In this document: positions 33,732 through 45,935 of the stretch, piece after piece
Layout of the letters: each line of letters starts with the position of its first letter
Position numbering within the stretch: the stretch's first letter is position 1
NCBI GenBank assembly: GCA_014156375.1
Contig: RQJH01000001.1
Span: 124,001-188,000, forward strand
Direction: 5' to 3'
Length of the DNA: 64,000 nucleotides
Source of the DNA: Enterobacteriaceae bacterium 89
GTDB lineage: Bacteria; Pseudomonadota; Gammaproteobacteria; Enterobacterales; Enterobacteriaceae
The notes under the pieces: model-generated
The model's database searches: none
What the model was told of the DNA's origin: nothing
The model's input: the letters and a program-made list of their open reading frames with translations, nothing else
Program-made: the position numbers and the translations under genes

Positions 33732-36638
33732 ATGCCTTTTACACTTGGTCAACGCTGGATCAGCGATACAGAAAGCGAGCTGGGATTAGGAACTGTTGTA
33801 GCGCTGGATGCGCGTATGGTTACCCTCCTGTACCCGGCTACGGGTGAAAACCGTCTGTATGCGCGTAACGACTCCCCAATCACCCGCGTCATGTTCAACC
33901 CGGGCGACACCATTACCAGTCACGACGGCTGGCAATTACGCGTTGACGAAGTGAAAGAAGAAAACGGTCTGCTGGCCTATATCGGAACGCGTCTGGATAC
34001 CGAAGAAGAAGGCGTGACGCTGCGCGAAGTGCTGCTCGACAGCAAACTGATTTTCAGCAAGCCGCAGGACCGTCTGTTTGCCGGTCAGATCGATCGCATG
34101 GACCGTTTTGCCCTGCGCTACCGCGCGCGCAAATACCAGAGCGAAGAGTACCGCATGCCGTGGAGTGGTCTGCGCGGCCAGCGTACCAGCCTGATCCCAC
34201 ATCAGCTGCATATCGCTCACGATGTTGGTCGTCGCCACGCGCCGCGCGTGCTGCTGGCCGATGAAGTTGGCCTCGGTAAAACCATTGAGGCCGGGATGAT
34301 CCTGCATCAGCAGCTGCTGTCAGGCGCCGCCGAGCGCGTGCTGGTCATCGTACCGGAGACCCTGCAACACCAGTGGCTGGTCGAGATGCTGCGTCGCTTC
34401 AACCTGCGCTTTGCGCTGTTTGACGATGAGCGCTATGCCGAAGCCCAGCACGATGCTGACAACCCATTCGAAACCGAACAGCTGGTCATTTGCTCACTGG
34501 ATTTCGTGCGCCGCAGCAAGCAGCGTCTTGAGCATCTCTGCGATGCCGAGTGGGACATCATGGTCGTCGATGAAGCGCACCATCTGGTGTGGAGCGAAGA
34601 TGCACCAAGCCGTGAATATCAGGCAATCGAACAATTAGCGGAGCGCGTGCCTGGCGTACTGCTGCTGACCGCAACCCCGGAACAGCTGGGTATGGAAAGC
34701 CACTTTGCTCGCCTGCGTCTGCTGGATCCAAACCGCTTCCACGATTTCGAGCAGTTTGTCGAAGAACAGCAAAACTACCGCCCGGTAGCTGACGCCGTGT
34801 CCCTGCTGCTCAGCGGTGAAAAACTGAAAAACGATCAGATGAACGCCCTGAGCGAACTGATCGGCGAACAGGATATCGAGCCTCTGCTGCAGGCTGCCAA
34901 CAGCGATCGCGATGACGCCGAAAGCGCCCGCCAGGAGCTGATCGCGATGCTGATGGACCGTCACGGCACCAGCCGCGTGCTGTTCCGTAACACCCGTAAC
35001 GGCGTGAAAGGCTTCCCGAAACGCGAGCTGCACACCATCAAGCTGCCGCTACCGATGCAGTATCAGACGGCAATTAAAGTCTCCGGCATTATGGGCGCGC
35101 GCAAAACCGCTGAAGAGCGCGCCCGCGATATGCTTTATCCGGAGCAAATTTACCAGGAGTTCGAAGGCGACACCGGCACCTGGTGGAACTTCGACCCGCG
35201 CGTTGAGTGGCTGATGGGCTATCTGACCAGCCATCGTTCGCAAAAGGTTCTGGTTATTTGCGCCAAAGCCGCCACAGCTTTGCAGCTTGAGCAGGTCCTG
35301 CGTGAGCGTGAAGGGATCCGTGCTGCCGTCTTCCACGAAGGCATGTCGATTGTTGAGCGCGACCGTGCCGCCGCCTGGTTTGCCGAAGAGGACACTGGCG
35401 CGCAGGTGCTGCTGTGTTCTGAAATCGGCTCCGAAGGCCGTAACTTCCAGTTCGCCAGCAACCTGGTGATGTTCGATCTGCCGTTCAACCCGGATCTGCT
35501 GGAACAGCGTATCGGTCGTCTGGACCGTATTGGTCAGGCTCACGACATTCAAATCCATGTACCGTTCCTGGAAAAAACCGCCCAGTCCGTGCTGGTGCGC
35601 TGGTTCCATGAAGGTCTGGATGCGTTCGAACATACCTGCCCGACGGGGCGCACAATTTATGACAACGTCCACGGTCAGTTGATTAACTATCTGGCGACGC
35701 CGGAAGAGACCGAAGGTTTTGACGACCTGATCAAAGTTTGTCGCGAACAGCATGATGCGTTGAAAGCTCAGCTGGAACAGGGCCGTGACCGCCTGCTGGA
35801 GATCAACTCCAACGGCGGCGAAAAAGCCCAGCAGCTGGCAGAAAGCATTGAAGAGCAGGATGACGACACCGGGCTTATCAGCTTCTCAATGAACCTGTTC
35901 GATATCATCGGCATTAACCAGGACGATCGCGGTGAAAACCTGATCGTGCTGACACCTTCCGATCATATGCTGGTTCCGGATTTCCCGGGCCTGCCGGAAG
36001 ATGGCTGCACCGTCACTTTTGAACGTGACATCGCCCTGTCACGCGAAGACGCGCAGTTCCTGACCTGGGAACACCCGCTGATCCGCAACGGTCTGGATCT
36101 GATCCTTTCCGGCGACACCGGCAGCAGCACGATCTCCCTGCTGAAGAACAAAGCGCTGCCGGTCGGTACTCTGCTGCTCGAACTGATTTACGTGGTGGAA
36201 GCGCAGGCGCCGAAACAGCTGCAGCTGCACCGTTTCCTGCCGCCAACGCCGGTCCGTATGCTGGTCGATAAAAACGGCAACAACCTTGCAGCACAGGTAG
36301 AGTTTGAAACCTTTAACCGTCAGCTCAGCGCGGTTAACCGCCACACCGGCAGCAAGCTGGTGAACGCGGTTCAGCAGGATGTACACGCCATTCTGCAACA
36401 GGGTGAAGCCCAGGTTGAGAAAGTGGCACAGGCTCTGATCGACGCGGCTCGTGCTGAAGCCGATGAGAAGCTGAGTGCCGAGCTGTCGCGTCTCGAAGCG
36501 CTGAAGGCCGTCAACCCGAACATTCGTGATGACGAACTGGAAGCCATTGAAAGCAATCGCCAGCAGGTGATGGAAGCGCTGGCACAGGCCGGCTGGCGTC
36601 TGGATGCATTGCGACTGATCGTCGTCACGCATCAATAA
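33732..36638 (+). CDS. rapA: RNA polymerase-associated ATPase RapA
   Basis: RapA (HepA) is a Swi2/Snf2-type ATPase that binds RNA polymerase and helps recycle it from stalled post-termination complexes. The 968-residue product has the E. coli length. N-terminal Tudor-like domains come first (about 1-110). The helicase core follows, with Walker [13 protein letters not shown] near residue 180, the DEAHH box near 280, and helicase motif [14 protein letters not shown] near 595. rluA follows after a 10-base gap. Confidence 0.97.
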   Translation: MPFTLGQRWISDTESELGLGTVVALDARMVTLLYPATGENRLYARNDSPITRVMFNPGDTITSHDGWQLRVDEVKEENGLLAYIGTRLDTEEEGVTLREVLLDSKLIFSKPQDRLFAGQIDRMDRFALRYRARKYQSEEYRMPWSGLRGQRTSLIPHQLHIAHDVGRRHAPRVLLADEVGLGKTIEAGMILHQQLLSGAAERVLVIVPETLQHQWLVEMLRRFNLRFALFDDERYAEAQHDADNPFETEQLVICSLDFVRRSKQRLEHLCDAEWDIMVVDEAHHLVWSEDAPSREYQAIEQLAERVPGVLLLTATPEQLGMESHFARLRLLDPNRFHDFEQFVEEQQNYRPVADAVSLLLSGEKLKNDQMNALSELIGEQDIEPLLQAANSDRDDAESARQELIAMLMDRHGTSRVLFRNTRNGVKGFPKRELHTIKLPLPMQYQTAIKVSGIMGARKTAEERARDMLYPEQIYQEFEGDTGTWWNFDPRVEWLMGYLTSHRSQKVLVICAKAATALQLEQVLREREGIRAAVFHEGMSIVERDRAAAWFAEEDTGAQVLLCSEIGSEGRNFQFASNLVMFDLPFNPDLLEQRIGRLDRIGQAHDIQIHVPFLEKTAQSVLVRWFHEGLDAFEHTCPTGRTIYDNVHGQLINYLATPEETEGFDDLIKVCREQHDALKAQLEQGRDRLLEINSNGGEKAQQLAESIEEQDDDTGLISFSMNLFDIIGINQDDRGENLIVLTPSDHMLVPDFPGLPEDGCTVTFERDIALSREDAQFLTWEHPLIRNGLDLILSGDTGSSTISLLKNKALPVGTLLLELIYVVEAQAPKQLQLHRFLPPTPVRMLVDKNGNNLAAQVEFETFNRQLSAVNRHTGSKLVNAVQQDVHAILQQGEAQVEKVAQALIDAARAEADEKLSAELSRLEALKAVNPNIRDDELEAIESNRQQVMEALAQAGWRLDALRLIVVTHQ

Positions 36639-36648
36639 GGAAATGGTT

Positions 36649-37308
36649 ATGGTTCTGGAGTCCTACAATCCGCCGCAGGATCCCTGGTTGGTGGTGCTGT
36701 ATCAGGATGAGCACATCATGGTGGTCAACAAGCCGAGCGGCTTGTTGTCTGTCCCTGGTCGGCTGGAAGAATACAAAGACAGCGTGATGACGCGAGTTCA
36801 GCGTGATTTTCCGCAGGCAGAATCCGTGCATCGTCTGGATATGGCCACCAGCGGTGTGATTGTCGTTGCTCTGACCAAAGCCGCGGAACGGGAGCTGAAA
36901 CGCCAGTTCCGCGAGCGTGAACCGAAAAAACAGTACGTGGCACGAGTCTGGGGGCATCCGGAAAAGGAGCAAGGTCTGGTGGATTTACCGCTGATCTGCG
37001 ACTGGCCGAATCGCCCGAAACAGAAAGTCTGTTTCGAAACGGGTAAATCAGCCCAAACGGAATATGAAGTGCTGGAATATGGTGATGACAATACGGCGAG
37101 GGTGTTGCTGAAGCCGATTACCGGACGCTCTCATCAGCTGCGCGTACACATGCAGGCACTGGGACACCCTATTCTTGGCGATCGCTTCTATGCGACACCA
37201 GAAGCGCTGGCAATGGCCCCGCGTCTGCTGCTGCATGCGGAGATGCTGACCATTACCCATCCAGAGTTTGGCAACAGCATGACTTTTAAGGCGCCGGTGG
37301 ATTTCTGA
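36649..37308 (+). CDS. rluA: Dual-specificity 23S rRNA/tRNA pseudouridine synthase RluA
   Basis: RluA makes pseudouridine 746 in 23S rRNA and pseudouridine 32 in several tRNAs. Starting at the second ATG (36649) gives 219 residues, the E. coli length, with the AGGA ribosome site 7 bases upstream. The first in-frame ATG at 36643 sits only about 2 bases from that site and adds two residues. The catalytic aspartate is in VHRLDMATSGV near residue 64. It is probably cotranscribed with rapA. Confidence 0.95.
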   Translation: MVLESYNPPQDPWLVVLYQDEHIMVVNKPSGLLSVPGRLEEYKDSVMTRVQRDFPQAESVHRLDMATSGVIVVALTKAAERELKRQFREREPKKQYVARVWGHPEKEQGLVDLPLICDWPNRPKQKVCFETGKSAQTEYEVLEYGDDNTARVLLKPITGRSHQLRVHMQALGHPILGDRFYATPEALAMAPRLLLHAEMLTITHPEFGNSMTFKAPVDF

Positions 37309-37324
37309 TTCAGTACGGCCTGAT

Positions 37325-37357
37325 GCCCTCTCCCCAACCCTCTCCCACGGGAGAGGG
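37325..37357. repeat. Dispersed palindrome after rluA
   Basis: A 9-bp inverted repeat CCCTCTCCC / GGGAGAGGG (37338-37346 and 37349-37357) is preceded by a partial copy of the arm (CCCTCTCCCC at 37326-37335). It is related to the larger element at 30361-30447. Confidence 0.7.
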
Positions 37358-37367
37358 AGCACACACT

Positions 37368-37394
37368 AAAAAATCCTCTTAACAGAGGATTTTT
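37368..37394. terminator. Bidirectional terminator between rluA and djlA
   Basis: The stem AAAAATCCTCT / AGAGGATTTTT with a short loop has an A-run on one side and a T-run on the other, so it can act for rluA on the plus strand and djlA on the minus strand. Confidence 0.85.
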
Positions 37395-37399
37395 GCTTT

Positions 37400-38218
37400 T
37401 TACCTGAAGCCTTTCTGCTCTTTAATCAGCTCGTAGGCTTTCTGGATTTCCTGCGCTTTCTGCTTCGCCATCTCCATCATTTCCGGCGGCAACCCTTTGG
37501 CTACTAGCTTATCCGGGTGATGCTCGCTCATCAGCTTGCGGTAGGCACGCTTAACCGTAGTGGCGTCGTCTGTAGATTTTACGCCCAGCACGTTGCAGGC
37601 ATCTTCTAAAGTAGGGCCGCGCTGCGCCTGCTGCCAGCCGCCGCCAGACTGTGACTGTTGCTGATAACCGCCGCCAAACTGTGCACCGCCCTGCATCATG
37701 CGCAGGAACTGGTCGAACTGAGCGCGCGAGATACCGAGCTCATCGGCAATCACAAACAGTACTTCACGCTCGTTCGGGTGCAAAGAACCGTCGGCAAAGG
37801 CTGCCTGGATCTGAATTTCCAGAAACATCCGAATCAAATCGAAGCGCCCAAAGCAGACGCTGCGCAGCTGGCGCATCTTTTCGCGCAGCGGGTAGTTATC
37901 CGCTTTGCCTACACGAAATGCCTGTTGCGCCGCCGTGCGGGACTCTCCGTGCAGATTCATGCGATCCATCAGAATGCTGGCGACGTGAATGTCCGCTTCG
38001 GTGACTCGGCCTTTAGATTTTGTCAGATGCCCCATCACCTCAAAGGTGGTGGCAAAAAACAGCGACTGACGTTCCTGCTGGTTGGCAAAAAAGTTCAGCC
38101 TGCGGCTGCGCGCCTTATCAAACATGTGCCCAATGAGAAGACCAAGCACGGCTCCCCAGAATCCGCCGCCCATCATCAGCGCCACGGCTACACCTATTAC
38201 TTTACCCCAATACTGCAT
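37400..38218 (-). CDS. djlA: Co-chaperone DjlA
   Basis: DjlA is a membrane-anchored type III DnaJ-like protein that stimulates DnaK and can trigger the Rcs envelope stress response when overproduced. The 272-residue product has one N-terminal membrane segment (about residues 6-30, glycine-rich [19 protein letters not shown]), a central TerB-like helical domain (about 50-170) and a C-terminal J domain with HPD in SEHHPDKL near residue 240. A Gln/Gly-rich linker is visible near residues 185-205. It is divergent from lptD. Confidence 0.96.
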   Translation of the reverse strand: MQYWGKVIGVAVALMMGGGFWGAVLGLLIGHMFDKARSRRLNFFANQQERQSLFFATTFEVMGHLTKSKGRVTEADIHVASILMDRMNLHGESRTAAQQAFRVGKADNYPLREKMRQLRSVCFGRFDLIRMFLEIQIQAAFADGSLHPNEREVLFVIADELGISRAQFDQFLRMMQGGAQFGGGYQQQSQSGGGWQQAQRGPTLEDACNVLGVKSTDDATTVKRAYRKLMSEHHPDKLVAKGLPPEMMEMAKQKAQEIQKAYELIKEQKGFR

Positions 38219-38477
38219 AGACTCCCCGGATAGTCAGAATTGCCCTGTCGGCAGGTTTCTTGCGCCTTGATAAAAGACGTTTTTGCCGGCATCAACCTGA
38301 CGGTCATTGCAGGACATAACCTATAATTTGCTTTATCATACTCGCCATTCTCTACGGTGCCTAACGCCACTGGCTCAACGCGACAGGATTAACACTGGCG
38401 CGTTAACGATGAGTACGTTAGTCTCTGACCGTTTGCAAGCCGCGAAGCCACAGATGACGGAACAACTAATAAAACGT

Positions 38478-40880
38478 ATGAAAAAACGTATTCCCACCCT
38501 TCTGGCTACTATGATCGCCAGCGCCCTTTATAGCCAATCGGGTGCGGCGGCCGACCTCGCATCGCAGTGTATGCTGGGGGTGCCAAGCTATAACCGTCCG
38601 CTGGTACAGGGAGATCCTAACGATCAGCCTGTGACCATCAACGCCGATCATGCCAAAGGAAATTACCCTGATAATGCCGTATTTACCGGCAATGTCGATA
38701 TCAATCAGGGCAATAGCCGCTTACAGGCGGATGAAGTACAGCTTCATCAGAAAGAAGCGCCAGGCCAGGCCGTTCCGGTACGAACCGTGGATGCGCTGGG
38801 CAATGTACACTATGACGACAATCAGGTGATCCTGAAAGGTCCGAAAGCCTGGTCGAATCTGAATACCAAAGATACTAACGTCTGGAACGGTGACTACCAG
38901 ATGGTAGACCGCCAGGGCCGCGGTACCGCAGACGTGATGAAACAGCGCGGCGAAAACCGCTACACCATTCTGGATAACGGGACCTTTACCTCCTGTCTGC
39001 CGGGCTCCAATACCTGGAGCGTGGTTGGTTCCGAGGTGATTCAGGACCGCCAGGAGCAGGTGGCTGAAATCTGGAATGCGCGCTTCAAAATCGGCCCGGT
39101 GCCGGTGTTTTACAGCCCTTACCTTCAATTGCCGATTGGCGATAAGCGCCGCTCAGGTTTCCTGATCCCAAATGCCAAGTACAGCACCAACAACGGCGTA
39201 GAGTTTACGCTTCCGTACTACTGGAACATTGCGCCTAACTTTGATGCCACCATCACGCCACACTATATGGAAAAGCGTGGCGGCGTAATGTGGGAGAACG
39301 AATTCCGCTATCTGACTCAGGCCGGTGCCGGTCTGTTTGAGTTGGACTATCTGCCTTCTGATAAGCAGTTTAAAGACGATCATCCGACCGAGGATAACGA
39401 TCGCCGTTGGTTATTCTACTGGCAGCATGCAGGGGTGATGGATCAGGTGTGGCGCTTCAACGTCGACTACACCAAAGTCAGCGATCCATATTATTTTACT
39501 GATTTCACTTCTAAGTACGGTTCCAGTACCGATGGCTACGCAACGCAGAAATTCAGCGTTGGCTATGCGGTAGAAAACTTTGACGCCACGCTGTCGAGCA
39601 AACAGTTCCAGGTCTTTGACGCGCAAAACTCCAACTCCTATGCCGCACAGCCGCAGTTGGACGTCAACTTCTACCAGAATGATGTTGGGCCGTTTGACAC
39701 TCACGTTTATGGTCAGATCGTCCACTTCCAGAACACCAACGACAACATGCCGGAAGCCACACGCCTGCACATCGAGCCGACGATCGATCTGCCGCTGTCA
39801 AACGGCTGGGGGAGTCTGGATACCGAAGTGAAGCTGATGGCGACTCACTATCAGCAAAATAATATAGATGAGTATCGTTCTTACGCTCTGCAGAGATATA
39901 ACGGTTACAAATCATCAGATAACCTTAATGCTTTAAACCAGGCTAACAGCCTGGAAGACTCCGTCAACCGCGTTCTGCCTCAGTTCAAAATCGACGGCAA
40001 GATGGTCTTTGAGCGAGATATGGACTGGTCGCAGGGCTATACGCAGACCCTCGAACCTCGTGTGCAGTACTTATATGTACCGTACAAAGACCAAAGCAAC
40101 ATTCTGCCTTACGACTCAACCCTGCTGCAGTCAGACTACAGTGGCCTGTTCCGCGATCGCACCTACAGTGGGCTTGATCGAATTGCGTCAGCAAACCAGG
40201 TCACTACCGGCGTAACGTCTCGCGTTTATGATCAAAATGCGGTTGAACGTTTTAACGTTTCTGTGGGTCAAATCTACTACTTCACCCCGACCCGGACCGG
40301 CGATGAGACCGAAGACTGGTCACAAGATGACCAGAGAGGTTCTTTAGTCTGGGCAGGCGACACCTACTGGCGCATGACCGATCGGTGGGGTCTGCGCGGC
40401 GGCGTTCAGTACGATACCCGACTGGATAACGTCGCAACCGGTAATGGCACCATCGAGTACCGTCGTGATGAAAACCGTTTAGTGCAGTTTAGCTATCGTT
40501 ATGCGAGCCCTGAGTATATTCAGGCCACGCTGCCGTCCTACTCTGACGCGCAGCAGTATAAAGACGGCATTTCTCAGGTTGGGATGGCGGCCAGTTGGCC
40601 GATCGTGGATCGTTGGTCAATTGTTGGTGCGTATTATTACGATACCAATAACAGCAAACCTGCCGATCAAATGTTGGGCGTGCAGTATAACTCCTGCTGC
40701 TACGCGCTACGTGTTGGCTACGAGCGTAAGCTGAACGGTTGGGACCCTACCAACTCGCAGGGAAAATATGATAATACCATCGGCTTCAGCGTTGAACTGC
40801 GCGGTCTGAGCTCGAATTACGGTCTTGGTACGCAACAGATGCTGCGCTCGAACATTCTGCCGTATCAGAACTCTTTGTAA
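38478..40880 (+). CDS. lptD: LPS-assembly outer membrane protein LptD
   Basis: LptD is the essential beta-barrel that, with LptE, inserts lipopolysaccharide into the outer leaflet. An open frame reaches 57 codons further upstream, but the chosen ATG begins the signal peptide ([20 protein letters not shown], cleaved after AAA, giving a 776-residue mature protein). The periplasmic OstA jellyroll domain (about 40-200) is followed by the barrel, and a CC pair lies near residue 735. The precursor is 800 residues, about 16 longer than K-12 LptD as recalled. Most of the extra length is in one loop (39852-39957). surA follows. Confidence 0.95.
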   Translation: MKKRIPTLLATMIASALYSQSGAAADLASQCMLGVPSYNRPLVQGDPNDQPVTINADHAKGNYPDNAVFTGNVDINQGNSRLQADEVQLHQKEAPGQAVPVRTVDALGNVHYDDNQVILKGPKAWSNLNTKDTNVWNGDYQMVDRQGRGTADVMKQRGENRYTILDNGTFTSCLPGSNTWSVVGSEVIQDRQEQVAEIWNARFKIGPVPVFYSPYLQLPIGDKRRSGFLIPNAKYSTNNGVEFTLPYYWNIAPNFDATITPHYMEKRGGVMWENEFRYLTQAGAGLFELDYLPSDKQFKDDHPTEDNDRRWLFYWQHAGVMDQVWRFNVDYTKVSDPYYFTDFTSKYGSSTDGYATQKFSVGYAVENFDATLSSKQFQVFDAQNSNSYAAQPQLDVNFYQNDVGPFDTHVYGQIVHFQNTNDNMPEATRLHIEPTIDLPLSNGWGSLDTEVKLMATHYQQNNIDEYRSYALQRYNGYKSSDNLNALNQANSLEDSVNRVLPQFKIDGKMVFERDMDWSQGYTQTLEPRVQYLYVPYKDQSNILPYDSTLLQSDYSGLFRDRTYSGLDRIASANQVTTGVTSRVYDQNAVERFNVSVGQIYYFTPTRTGDETEDWSQDDQRGSLVWAGDTYWRMTDRWGLRGGVQYDTRLDNVATGNGTIEYRRDENRLVQFSYRYASPEYIQATLPSYSDAQQYKDGISQVGMAASWPIVDRWSIVGAYYYDTNNSKPADQMLGVQYNSCCYALRVGYERKLNGWDPTNSQGKYDNTIGFSVELRGLSSNYGLGTQQMLRSNILPYQNSL

Positions 40881-40934
40881 CGTCATAGTTTAGAAACGTA
40901 ATCCGCTTTGGCGGTTAATTGAAATGGAAAGAGT

Positions 40935-42221
40935 ATGAAGAACTGGAAAACGCTGCTTCTCGGTATCGCCATGGTTGCGAATACCAGTTTCGCCGCCCCT
41001 CAGGTTGTCGATAAAGTAGCAGCTGTTGTAAATAATGGCGTAGTACTTGAAAGCGACGTTGATGGCATGATGCAGTCTGTAAAAGGCAGCGCCGGACAGG
41101 ACGGACAGCAGTTACCCGACGATGCCACTCTTCGCCACCAGATTCTGGAGCGTCTGATCATGGATCAGATTATCCTGCAGATGGGGCAGAAAATGGGTAT
41201 CAAGGTCACTGACGATCAGCTCGACCAGGCGATTGCCAACATTGCCAAACAGAACAACATGACCATGGATCAGATGCGCAGCCGTCTGGCCTACGATGGC
41301 ATGAACTACAACACCTATCGTGCGCAGATCCGTAAAGAGATGATTATCTCTGAAGTGCGTAACGGTGAAGTTCGCCGTCGTATTACCGTCCTGCCGCAGG
41401 AAGTGGATGCGCTGGCCCAGCAGATTGGCAACCAAAACGATGCCAGCACGGAGCTGAACCTTAGCCACATCCTAATCCCGCTGCCAGAGAATCCAACCTC
41501 TGACCAGGTCAGTGAAGCCGAAAGCCAGGCTCGTTCCATTGTCGATCAGGCAAAAGGCGGCGCTGACTTTGGTAAACTGGCTATCACCTACTCAGCCGAT
41601 CAGCAGGCGCTGAAAGGTGGACAGATGGGCTGGGGTCGTATTCAGGAACTGCCATCCATCTTCGCCCAGGCGCTGAGCACCGCGAAGAAAGGCGATGTGA
41701 TTGGTCCAATCCGTTCCGGTGTGGGTTTCCACATTCTGAAAGTGAACGATCTGCGCGGCCAGAGCCAGAGCATCTCCGTGACGGAAGTCCATTCCCGCCA
41801 CATCCTGCTGAAGCCATCGCCAATCATGACCGACGATCAGGCTCGTGCGAAGCTGGTAGAAGTGGCTGCGGATATCAAGAGTGGCAAAACCACCTTTGAG
41901 AAAGCAGCAAAAGAGCTGTCTCAGGATCCAGGCTCTGCTAACCAGGGCGGTGATTTAGGCTGGGGCACGCCGGATATGTACGATCCGTCCTTCCGCGATG
42001 CGTTGCTGAAACTGCATAAAGGCGAAATCAGCGCTCCGGTGCACTCCTCATTCGGCTGGCATCTGATTCAGCTGCTGGATAGCCGTAACGTCGACCGTAC
42101 CGACGCCGCTCAGAAAGACAGAGCGTATCGCATGCTGATGAACCGTAAATTTGCGGAAGAAGCAGCAACCTGGATGCAGGAACAGCGCGCCAGCGCCTAT
42201 GTGAAAATCCTGAGCAACTAA
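40935..42221 (+). CDS. surA: Periplasmic chaperone/peptidyl-prolyl isomerase SurA
   Basis: SurA is the main periplasmic chaperone that escorts outer membrane proteins to the BAM complex. The 428-residue product has a signal peptide of about 20 residues ([20 protein letters not shown]), an N-terminal chaperone domain (about 21-170) and two parvulin-type PPIase domains (about 170-272 and 280-382). Each carries an SHILI/RHILL-type start and a GGxxGW motif ([14 protein letters not shown] and [13 protein letters not shown]). A C-terminal helix completes the chaperone core. Its stop codon overlaps the pdxA ATG by one base. Confidence 0.98.
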   Translation: MKNWKTLLLGIAMVANTSFAAPQVVDKVAAVVNNGVVLESDVDGMMQSVKGSAGQDGQQLPDDATLRHQILERLIMDQIILQMGQKMGIKVTDDQLDQAIANIAKQNNMTMDQMRSRLAYDGMNYNTYRAQIRKEMIISEVRNGEVRRRITVLPQEVDALAQQIGNQNDASTELNLSHILIPLPENPTSDQVSEAESQARSIVDQAKGGADFGKLAITYSADQQALKGGQMGWGRIQELPSIFAQALSTAKKGDVIGPIRSGVGFHILKVNDLRGQSQSISVTEVHSRHILLKPSPIMTDDQARAKLVEVAADIKSGKTTFEKAAKELSQDPGSANQGGDLGWGTPDMYDPSFRDALLKLHKGEISAPVHSSFGWHLIQLLDSRNVDRTDAAQKDRAYRMLMNRKFAEEAATWMQEQRASAYVKILSN

Positions 42222-43210
42222 TGACGCAACCACAACGTGTTGTCATCACTCCCGGCGAACCCGCCGGGATTGGTCCGGACCTGGTGGTTCAACTGGCGCA
42301 GCTCGACTGGCCCGTTGAACTGGTGGTTTGTGCCGATGAAACGCTTCTGACAAACCGGGCAGCAATGCTCGGTTTGCCGTTACAGCTCCTGCCTTACCGC
42401 GCATCCAGTTCACCCGTACCGCAACGCGCCGGCACGCTGACCCTGCTTCCAGTTTCACTCCACGGCGCAGTCATACCTGGCACGCTCAACGTGCAAAACG
42501 GCGCTTACGTTGTCGAGACTCTGGCGCGAGCCTGCGATGGAGCCACCAGCGGAGAGTTCGCCGCACTGATCACCGGGCCGGTGCAGAAGAGCATTATCAA
42601 CGATGCCGGTATTCCGTTTATTGGGCATACCGAATTCTTTGAAGAACGCTCGGGTACTCAAAAAGTGGTGATGATGCTGGCAACGGAGGAGCTGCGGGTC
42701 GCACTGGCCACAACGCATCTGCCGTTAAAAGCCATCAGCGATGCCATTACGCCAGCGCTGCTGCGGGAAGTAATCACTATCCTGCATGACGACTTGCGCA
42801 ACAAATTTGGCATCAGCCAGCCGCACGTGCTGGTCTGCGGTCTGAATCCGCACGCGGGCGAAGGCGGCCATATGGGGATGGAAGAGATCGACACGATTAT
42901 TCCAGTCCTCGACGAGCTGCGCGCCAAAGGCATGAACCTGAGCGGGCCATTGCCGGCAGACACCCTGTTCCAGCCTAAATATCTCGACCATGCCGACGCA
43001 GTACTCGCGATGTACCACGATCAGGGCCTGCCCGTGCTAAAATACCAGGGTTTCGGCCGTGCAGTGAACATCACGCTCGGTTTACCTTTTATCCGTACGT
43101 CCGTGGACCACGGGACTGCGCTTGAACTCGCAGGCCAGGGCAAAGCGAACGTCGGCAGTTTTATTACGGCGCTTAATCTCGCCATCAAAATGATTGTTAA
43201 CTCTCAATGA
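42221..43210 (+). CDS. pdxA: 4-hydroxythreonine-4-phosphate dehydrogenase
   Basis: PdxA oxidises 4-phosphohydroxy-L-threonine in the synthesis of pyridoxal 5'-phosphate. The 329-residue product has the family N-terminus [13 protein letters not shown]. Metal-ligand histidines are expected in IGHTEFF and LATTHLPL (near residues 136-167), [10 protein letters not shown] near 210 and [12 protein letters not shown] near 265. It is translationally coupled to surA upstream and rsmA downstream (4-base ATGA overlap). Confidence 0.98.
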   Translation: MTQPQRVVITPGEPAGIGPDLVVQLAQLDWPVELVVCADETLLTNRAAMLGLPLQLLPYRASSSPVPQRAGTLTLLPVSLHGAVIPGTLNVQNGAYVVETLARACDGATSGEFAALITGPVQKSIINDAGIPFIGHTEFFEERSGTQKVVMMLATEELRVALATTHLPLKAISDAITPALLREVITILHDDLRNKFGISQPHVLVCGLNPHAGEGGHMGMEEIDTIIPVLDELRAKGMNLSGPLPADTLFQPKYLDHADAVLAMYHDQGLPVLKYQGFGRAVNITLGLPFIRTSVDHGTALELAGQGKANVGSFITALNLAIKMIVNSQ

Positions 43211-44031
43211 ATAATCGAGTCCATCAGGGCCACTTAGCCCGTAAACGCTTCGGGCAAAACTTCCTCAACGATCAGTTTGTGATCGAAAGTATTGTTTCGG
43301 CCATCAATCCACAAAAAGGCCAGGCGATGGTTGAAATCGGCCCGGGCCTTGCAGCACTGACCGAACCCGTAGGCGAGCGCCTCGATCAGCTGACCGTTAT
43401 TGAGCTGGACCGCGATCTCGCGGCTCGTCTGAAAACGCACCCGTTCCTTGGCCCAAAACTGACCATCTTCCAGCAGGATGCGATGACCATGAACTTTGGC
43501 GAACTGTCGCAAGAGATGGGTCAGCCGCTGCGCGTGTTTGGTAACCTGCCGTATAACATCTCCACCCCGCTGATGTTCCACCTGTTTAGCTATACTGATG
43601 CCATTGCTGATATGCACTTCATGCTGCAAAAAGAAGTGGTGAATCGTCTGGTTGCAGGCCCGAACAGTAAAGCGTATGGTCGATTAAGCGTCATGGCGCA
43701 GTATTACTGCAACGTGATACCTGTGCTGGAAGTGCCGCCGACGGCCTTTACACCGCCGCCAAAAGTGGATTCCGCCGTTGTTCGTCTGGTGCCACACGGC
43801 AGCAATAAGCCTTACCCGGTAAAAGACGTGCGCGTGCTGAGCAGAATCACCACTGAGGCGTTCAACCAACGCCGTAAAACGATTCGCAACAGTCTCGGCA
43901 ACCTCTTCTCTGTCGAATTGCTGACCGAGCTCGGCGTTGACCCGGCGATGCGTGCTGAAAACATCTCTGTTGAGCAGTACTGCCGCATGGCAAACTGGCT
44001 GTCAGAGAATGCGCCTACGAAGGAGAGCTAA
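43207..44031 (+). CDS. rsmA: 16S rRNA dimethyladenosine transferase RsmA (KsgA)
   Basis: RsmA dimethylates the two adjacent adenines 1518 and 1519 of 16S rRNA late in small-subunit assembly; its loss gives kasugamycin resistance. The 274-residue product has the SAM-binding motif [13 protein letters not shown] near residue 42 and the catalytic NLPYNIS motif near residue 113. The basic tail [13 protein letters not shown] near residue 220 contacts RNA. It overlaps pdxA by 4 bases and lies 3 bases before apaG. Confidence 0.98.
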   Translation: MNNRVHQGHLARKRFGQNFLNDQFVIESIVSAINPQKGQAMVEIGPGLAALTEPVGERLDQLTVIELDRDLAARLKTHPFLGPKLTIFQQDAMTMNFGELSQEMGQPLRVFGNLPYNISTPLMFHLFSYTDAIADMHFMLQKEVVNRLVAGPNSKAYGRLSVMAQYYCNVIPVLEVPPTAFTPPPKVDSAVVRLVPHGSNKPYPVKDVRVLSRITTEAFNQRRKTIRNSLGNLFSVELLTELGVDPAMRAENISVEQYCRMANWLSENAPTKES

Positions 44032-44034
44032 ACC

Positions 44035-44412
44035 ATGATCAATTCGCCCCGCGTCTGTGTCCAGGTACAAAGCGTCTACATTGAGGCCCAGTCCTCACCT
44101 GAAGATGAGCGCTATGTTTTTGCCTATACGGTCACGATCCGCAATCTGGGGCGAGCTGAGGTTCAGCTTCTGGGTCGCTACTGGCTCATCACCAACGCTC
44201 ATGGTCGGGAAACCGAAGTTCAGGGCGAAGGGGTGGTCGGCGTCCAGCCACATATCGCGCCCGGTGGTGAATATCAGTACACCAGCGGAGCCGTGCTGGA
44301 AACCCCGCTTGGCACCATGCAGGGCCACTATGAAATGATCGATGCGGAGGGTAAACCCTTCCACATCGATATTCCCGTTTTCCGTCTGGCAGTGCCAGCC
44401 CTCATCCATTGA
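44035..44412 (+). CDS. apaG: ApaG domain protein
   Basis: ApaG is a small fibronectin-like beta-sandwich protein. Salmonella CorD, its orthologue, has been linked to cobalt and magnesium efflux, but the biochemical role is unsettled. The 125-residue product matches the family throughout (VRIxNLG and GxQPxIxPG-type stretches, here [16 protein letters not shown] and [19 protein letters not shown]). It lies between rsmA and apaH with only 3-4 base gaps, so it is part of the same operon. Confidence 0.95.
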   Translation: MINSPRVCVQVQSVYIEAQSSPEDERYVFAYTVTIRNLGRAEVQLLGRYWLITNAHGRETEVQGEGVVGVQPHIAPGGEYQYTSGAVLETPLGTMQGHYEMIDAEGKPFHIDIPVFRLAVPALIH

Positions 44413-44416
44413 TACA

Positions 44417-45265
44417 ATGAGTACATACCTTATTGGCGACGTTCACGGCTGCTACGATGAACTGATCGCGTTATTAAAGCAGGTGGATTTTACCCCCGGG
44501 CAGGACACCTTATGGTTGACGGGCGATCTCGTTGCGCGAGGCCCAGCTTCGCTGGAAGTTTTGCGCTATGTGAAATCTCTCGGCGACAGCGTTCGCATTG
44601 TGCTCGGCAATCACGATTTGCATCTACTGGCCGTCTTTGCCGGTATCAGTCGCAATAAGCCAAAAGACAGGCTCACGCCGCTGCTGGAAGCGCCCGATGC
44701 AGACGAGCTGCTGAACTGGCTGCGCCGCCAGCCGCTGCTGCAGATCGATCGCGAAAAGAAGCTGATCATGGCACACGCGGGGATCACGCCACAGTGGGAT
44801 TTAGAAACCGCAGAGCTTTGTGCTCGTGATGTCGAAGCGGTGCTGTCCAGCGATTCGTACCCGTTCTTCCTGGACGCGATGTACGGCGATTTACCCAACC
44901 ACTGGTCACCGGAGCTTTCCGGCCTCGCGCGGCTGCGCTTTATCACTAATGCTTTAACCCGTATGCGCTATTGCTTCCCTAACGGGCAGCTGGATATGTA
45001 TACCAAAGAAGCACCGGAAGACGCCCCCGCGCCGCTGAAACCCTGGTTTGCCATCCCCTCTTCCATTACCGCAGAGTACAGCGTGGTGTTCGGACACTGG
45101 GCATCGCTGGAAGGTAAAGGGACGCCGGAAGGCATTTATGGGCTGGATACAGGCTGCTGCTGGGGTGGGGAACTCACCTGTCTGCGTTGGGAAGACAAGA
45201 AGTACTTTGTGCAGCCTTCCAACCGCCGGTTAGATACCGGAGAAGGTGAAGCTGTCGCTTCATGA
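44417..45265 (+). CDS. apaH: Diadenosine tetraphosphatase ApaH
   Basis: ApaH hydrolyses Ap4A to two ADP and also removes Np4-type caps from RNA 5' ends. The chosen ATG (44417) gives 282 residues and the family start [16 protein letters not shown]; the longer upstream frame lies inside apaG. Metallophosphoesterase motifs are present: GDVHG (near 8), GDLVARGP (near 37) and GNHD (near 64). It is the last gene of the lptD-surA-pdxA-rsmA-apaG-apaH cluster, followed by a REP element. Confidence 0.97.
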   Translation: MSTYLIGDVHGCYDELIALLKQVDFTPGQDTLWLTGDLVARGPASLEVLRYVKSLGDSVRIVLGNHDLHLLAVFAGISRNKPKDRLTPLLEAPDADELLNWLRRQPLLQIDREKKLIMAHAGITPQWDLETAELCARDVEAVLSSDSYPFFLDAMYGDLPNHWSPELSGLARLRFITNALTRMRYCFPNGQLDMYTKEAPEDAPAPLKPWFAIPSSITAEYSVVFGHWASLEGKGTPEGIYGLDTGCCWGGELTCLRWEDKKYFVQPSNRRLDTGEGEAVAS

Positions 45266-45266
45266 T

Positions 45267-45336
45267 ATGCCTGATGGCACTTCGTTTATCAGGCCTACGG
45301 GTGTGTAGCCCCGGCAAGCAGTGCGCCGCCGGGGAA
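45267..45336. repeat. REP/BIME element between apaH and folA
   Basis: Two REP-like units are seen: GCCTGATGGCACTTCGTTTATCAGGC followed by CTAC, and a second hairpin CCCCGGC / GCCGGGG about 30 bp later. It separates the convergent apaH and folA genes. Confidence 0.85.
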
Positions 45337-45341
45337 CTGGC

Positions 45342-45854
<513 letters not shown>

Positions 45855-45896
45855 CTATACGGAAAGCATAATCTTTCGTCGACTGGCGGTAGAGTA

Positions 45897-45923
45897 AAGA
45901 AGACGAAATATTTTCGTCTTCTT
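45897..45923. terminator. Palindromic terminator after kefC
   Basis: AAGAAGACGAAA and TTTTCGTCTTCTT form an almost perfect stem 13 bases beyond the kefC stop. The A/T flanks allow it to end transcription from the minus strand. It lies between the kefC end and the folA promoter. Confidence 0.8.
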
Positions 45924-45935
45924 GCTAAGCCACGG

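Noticed and set aside
38307-38477. 57-codon N-terminal extension of lptD
   Set aside because: The extension would bury the signal peptide that begins at 38478, and LptD must be exported. The sequence looks like promoter and leader DNA.
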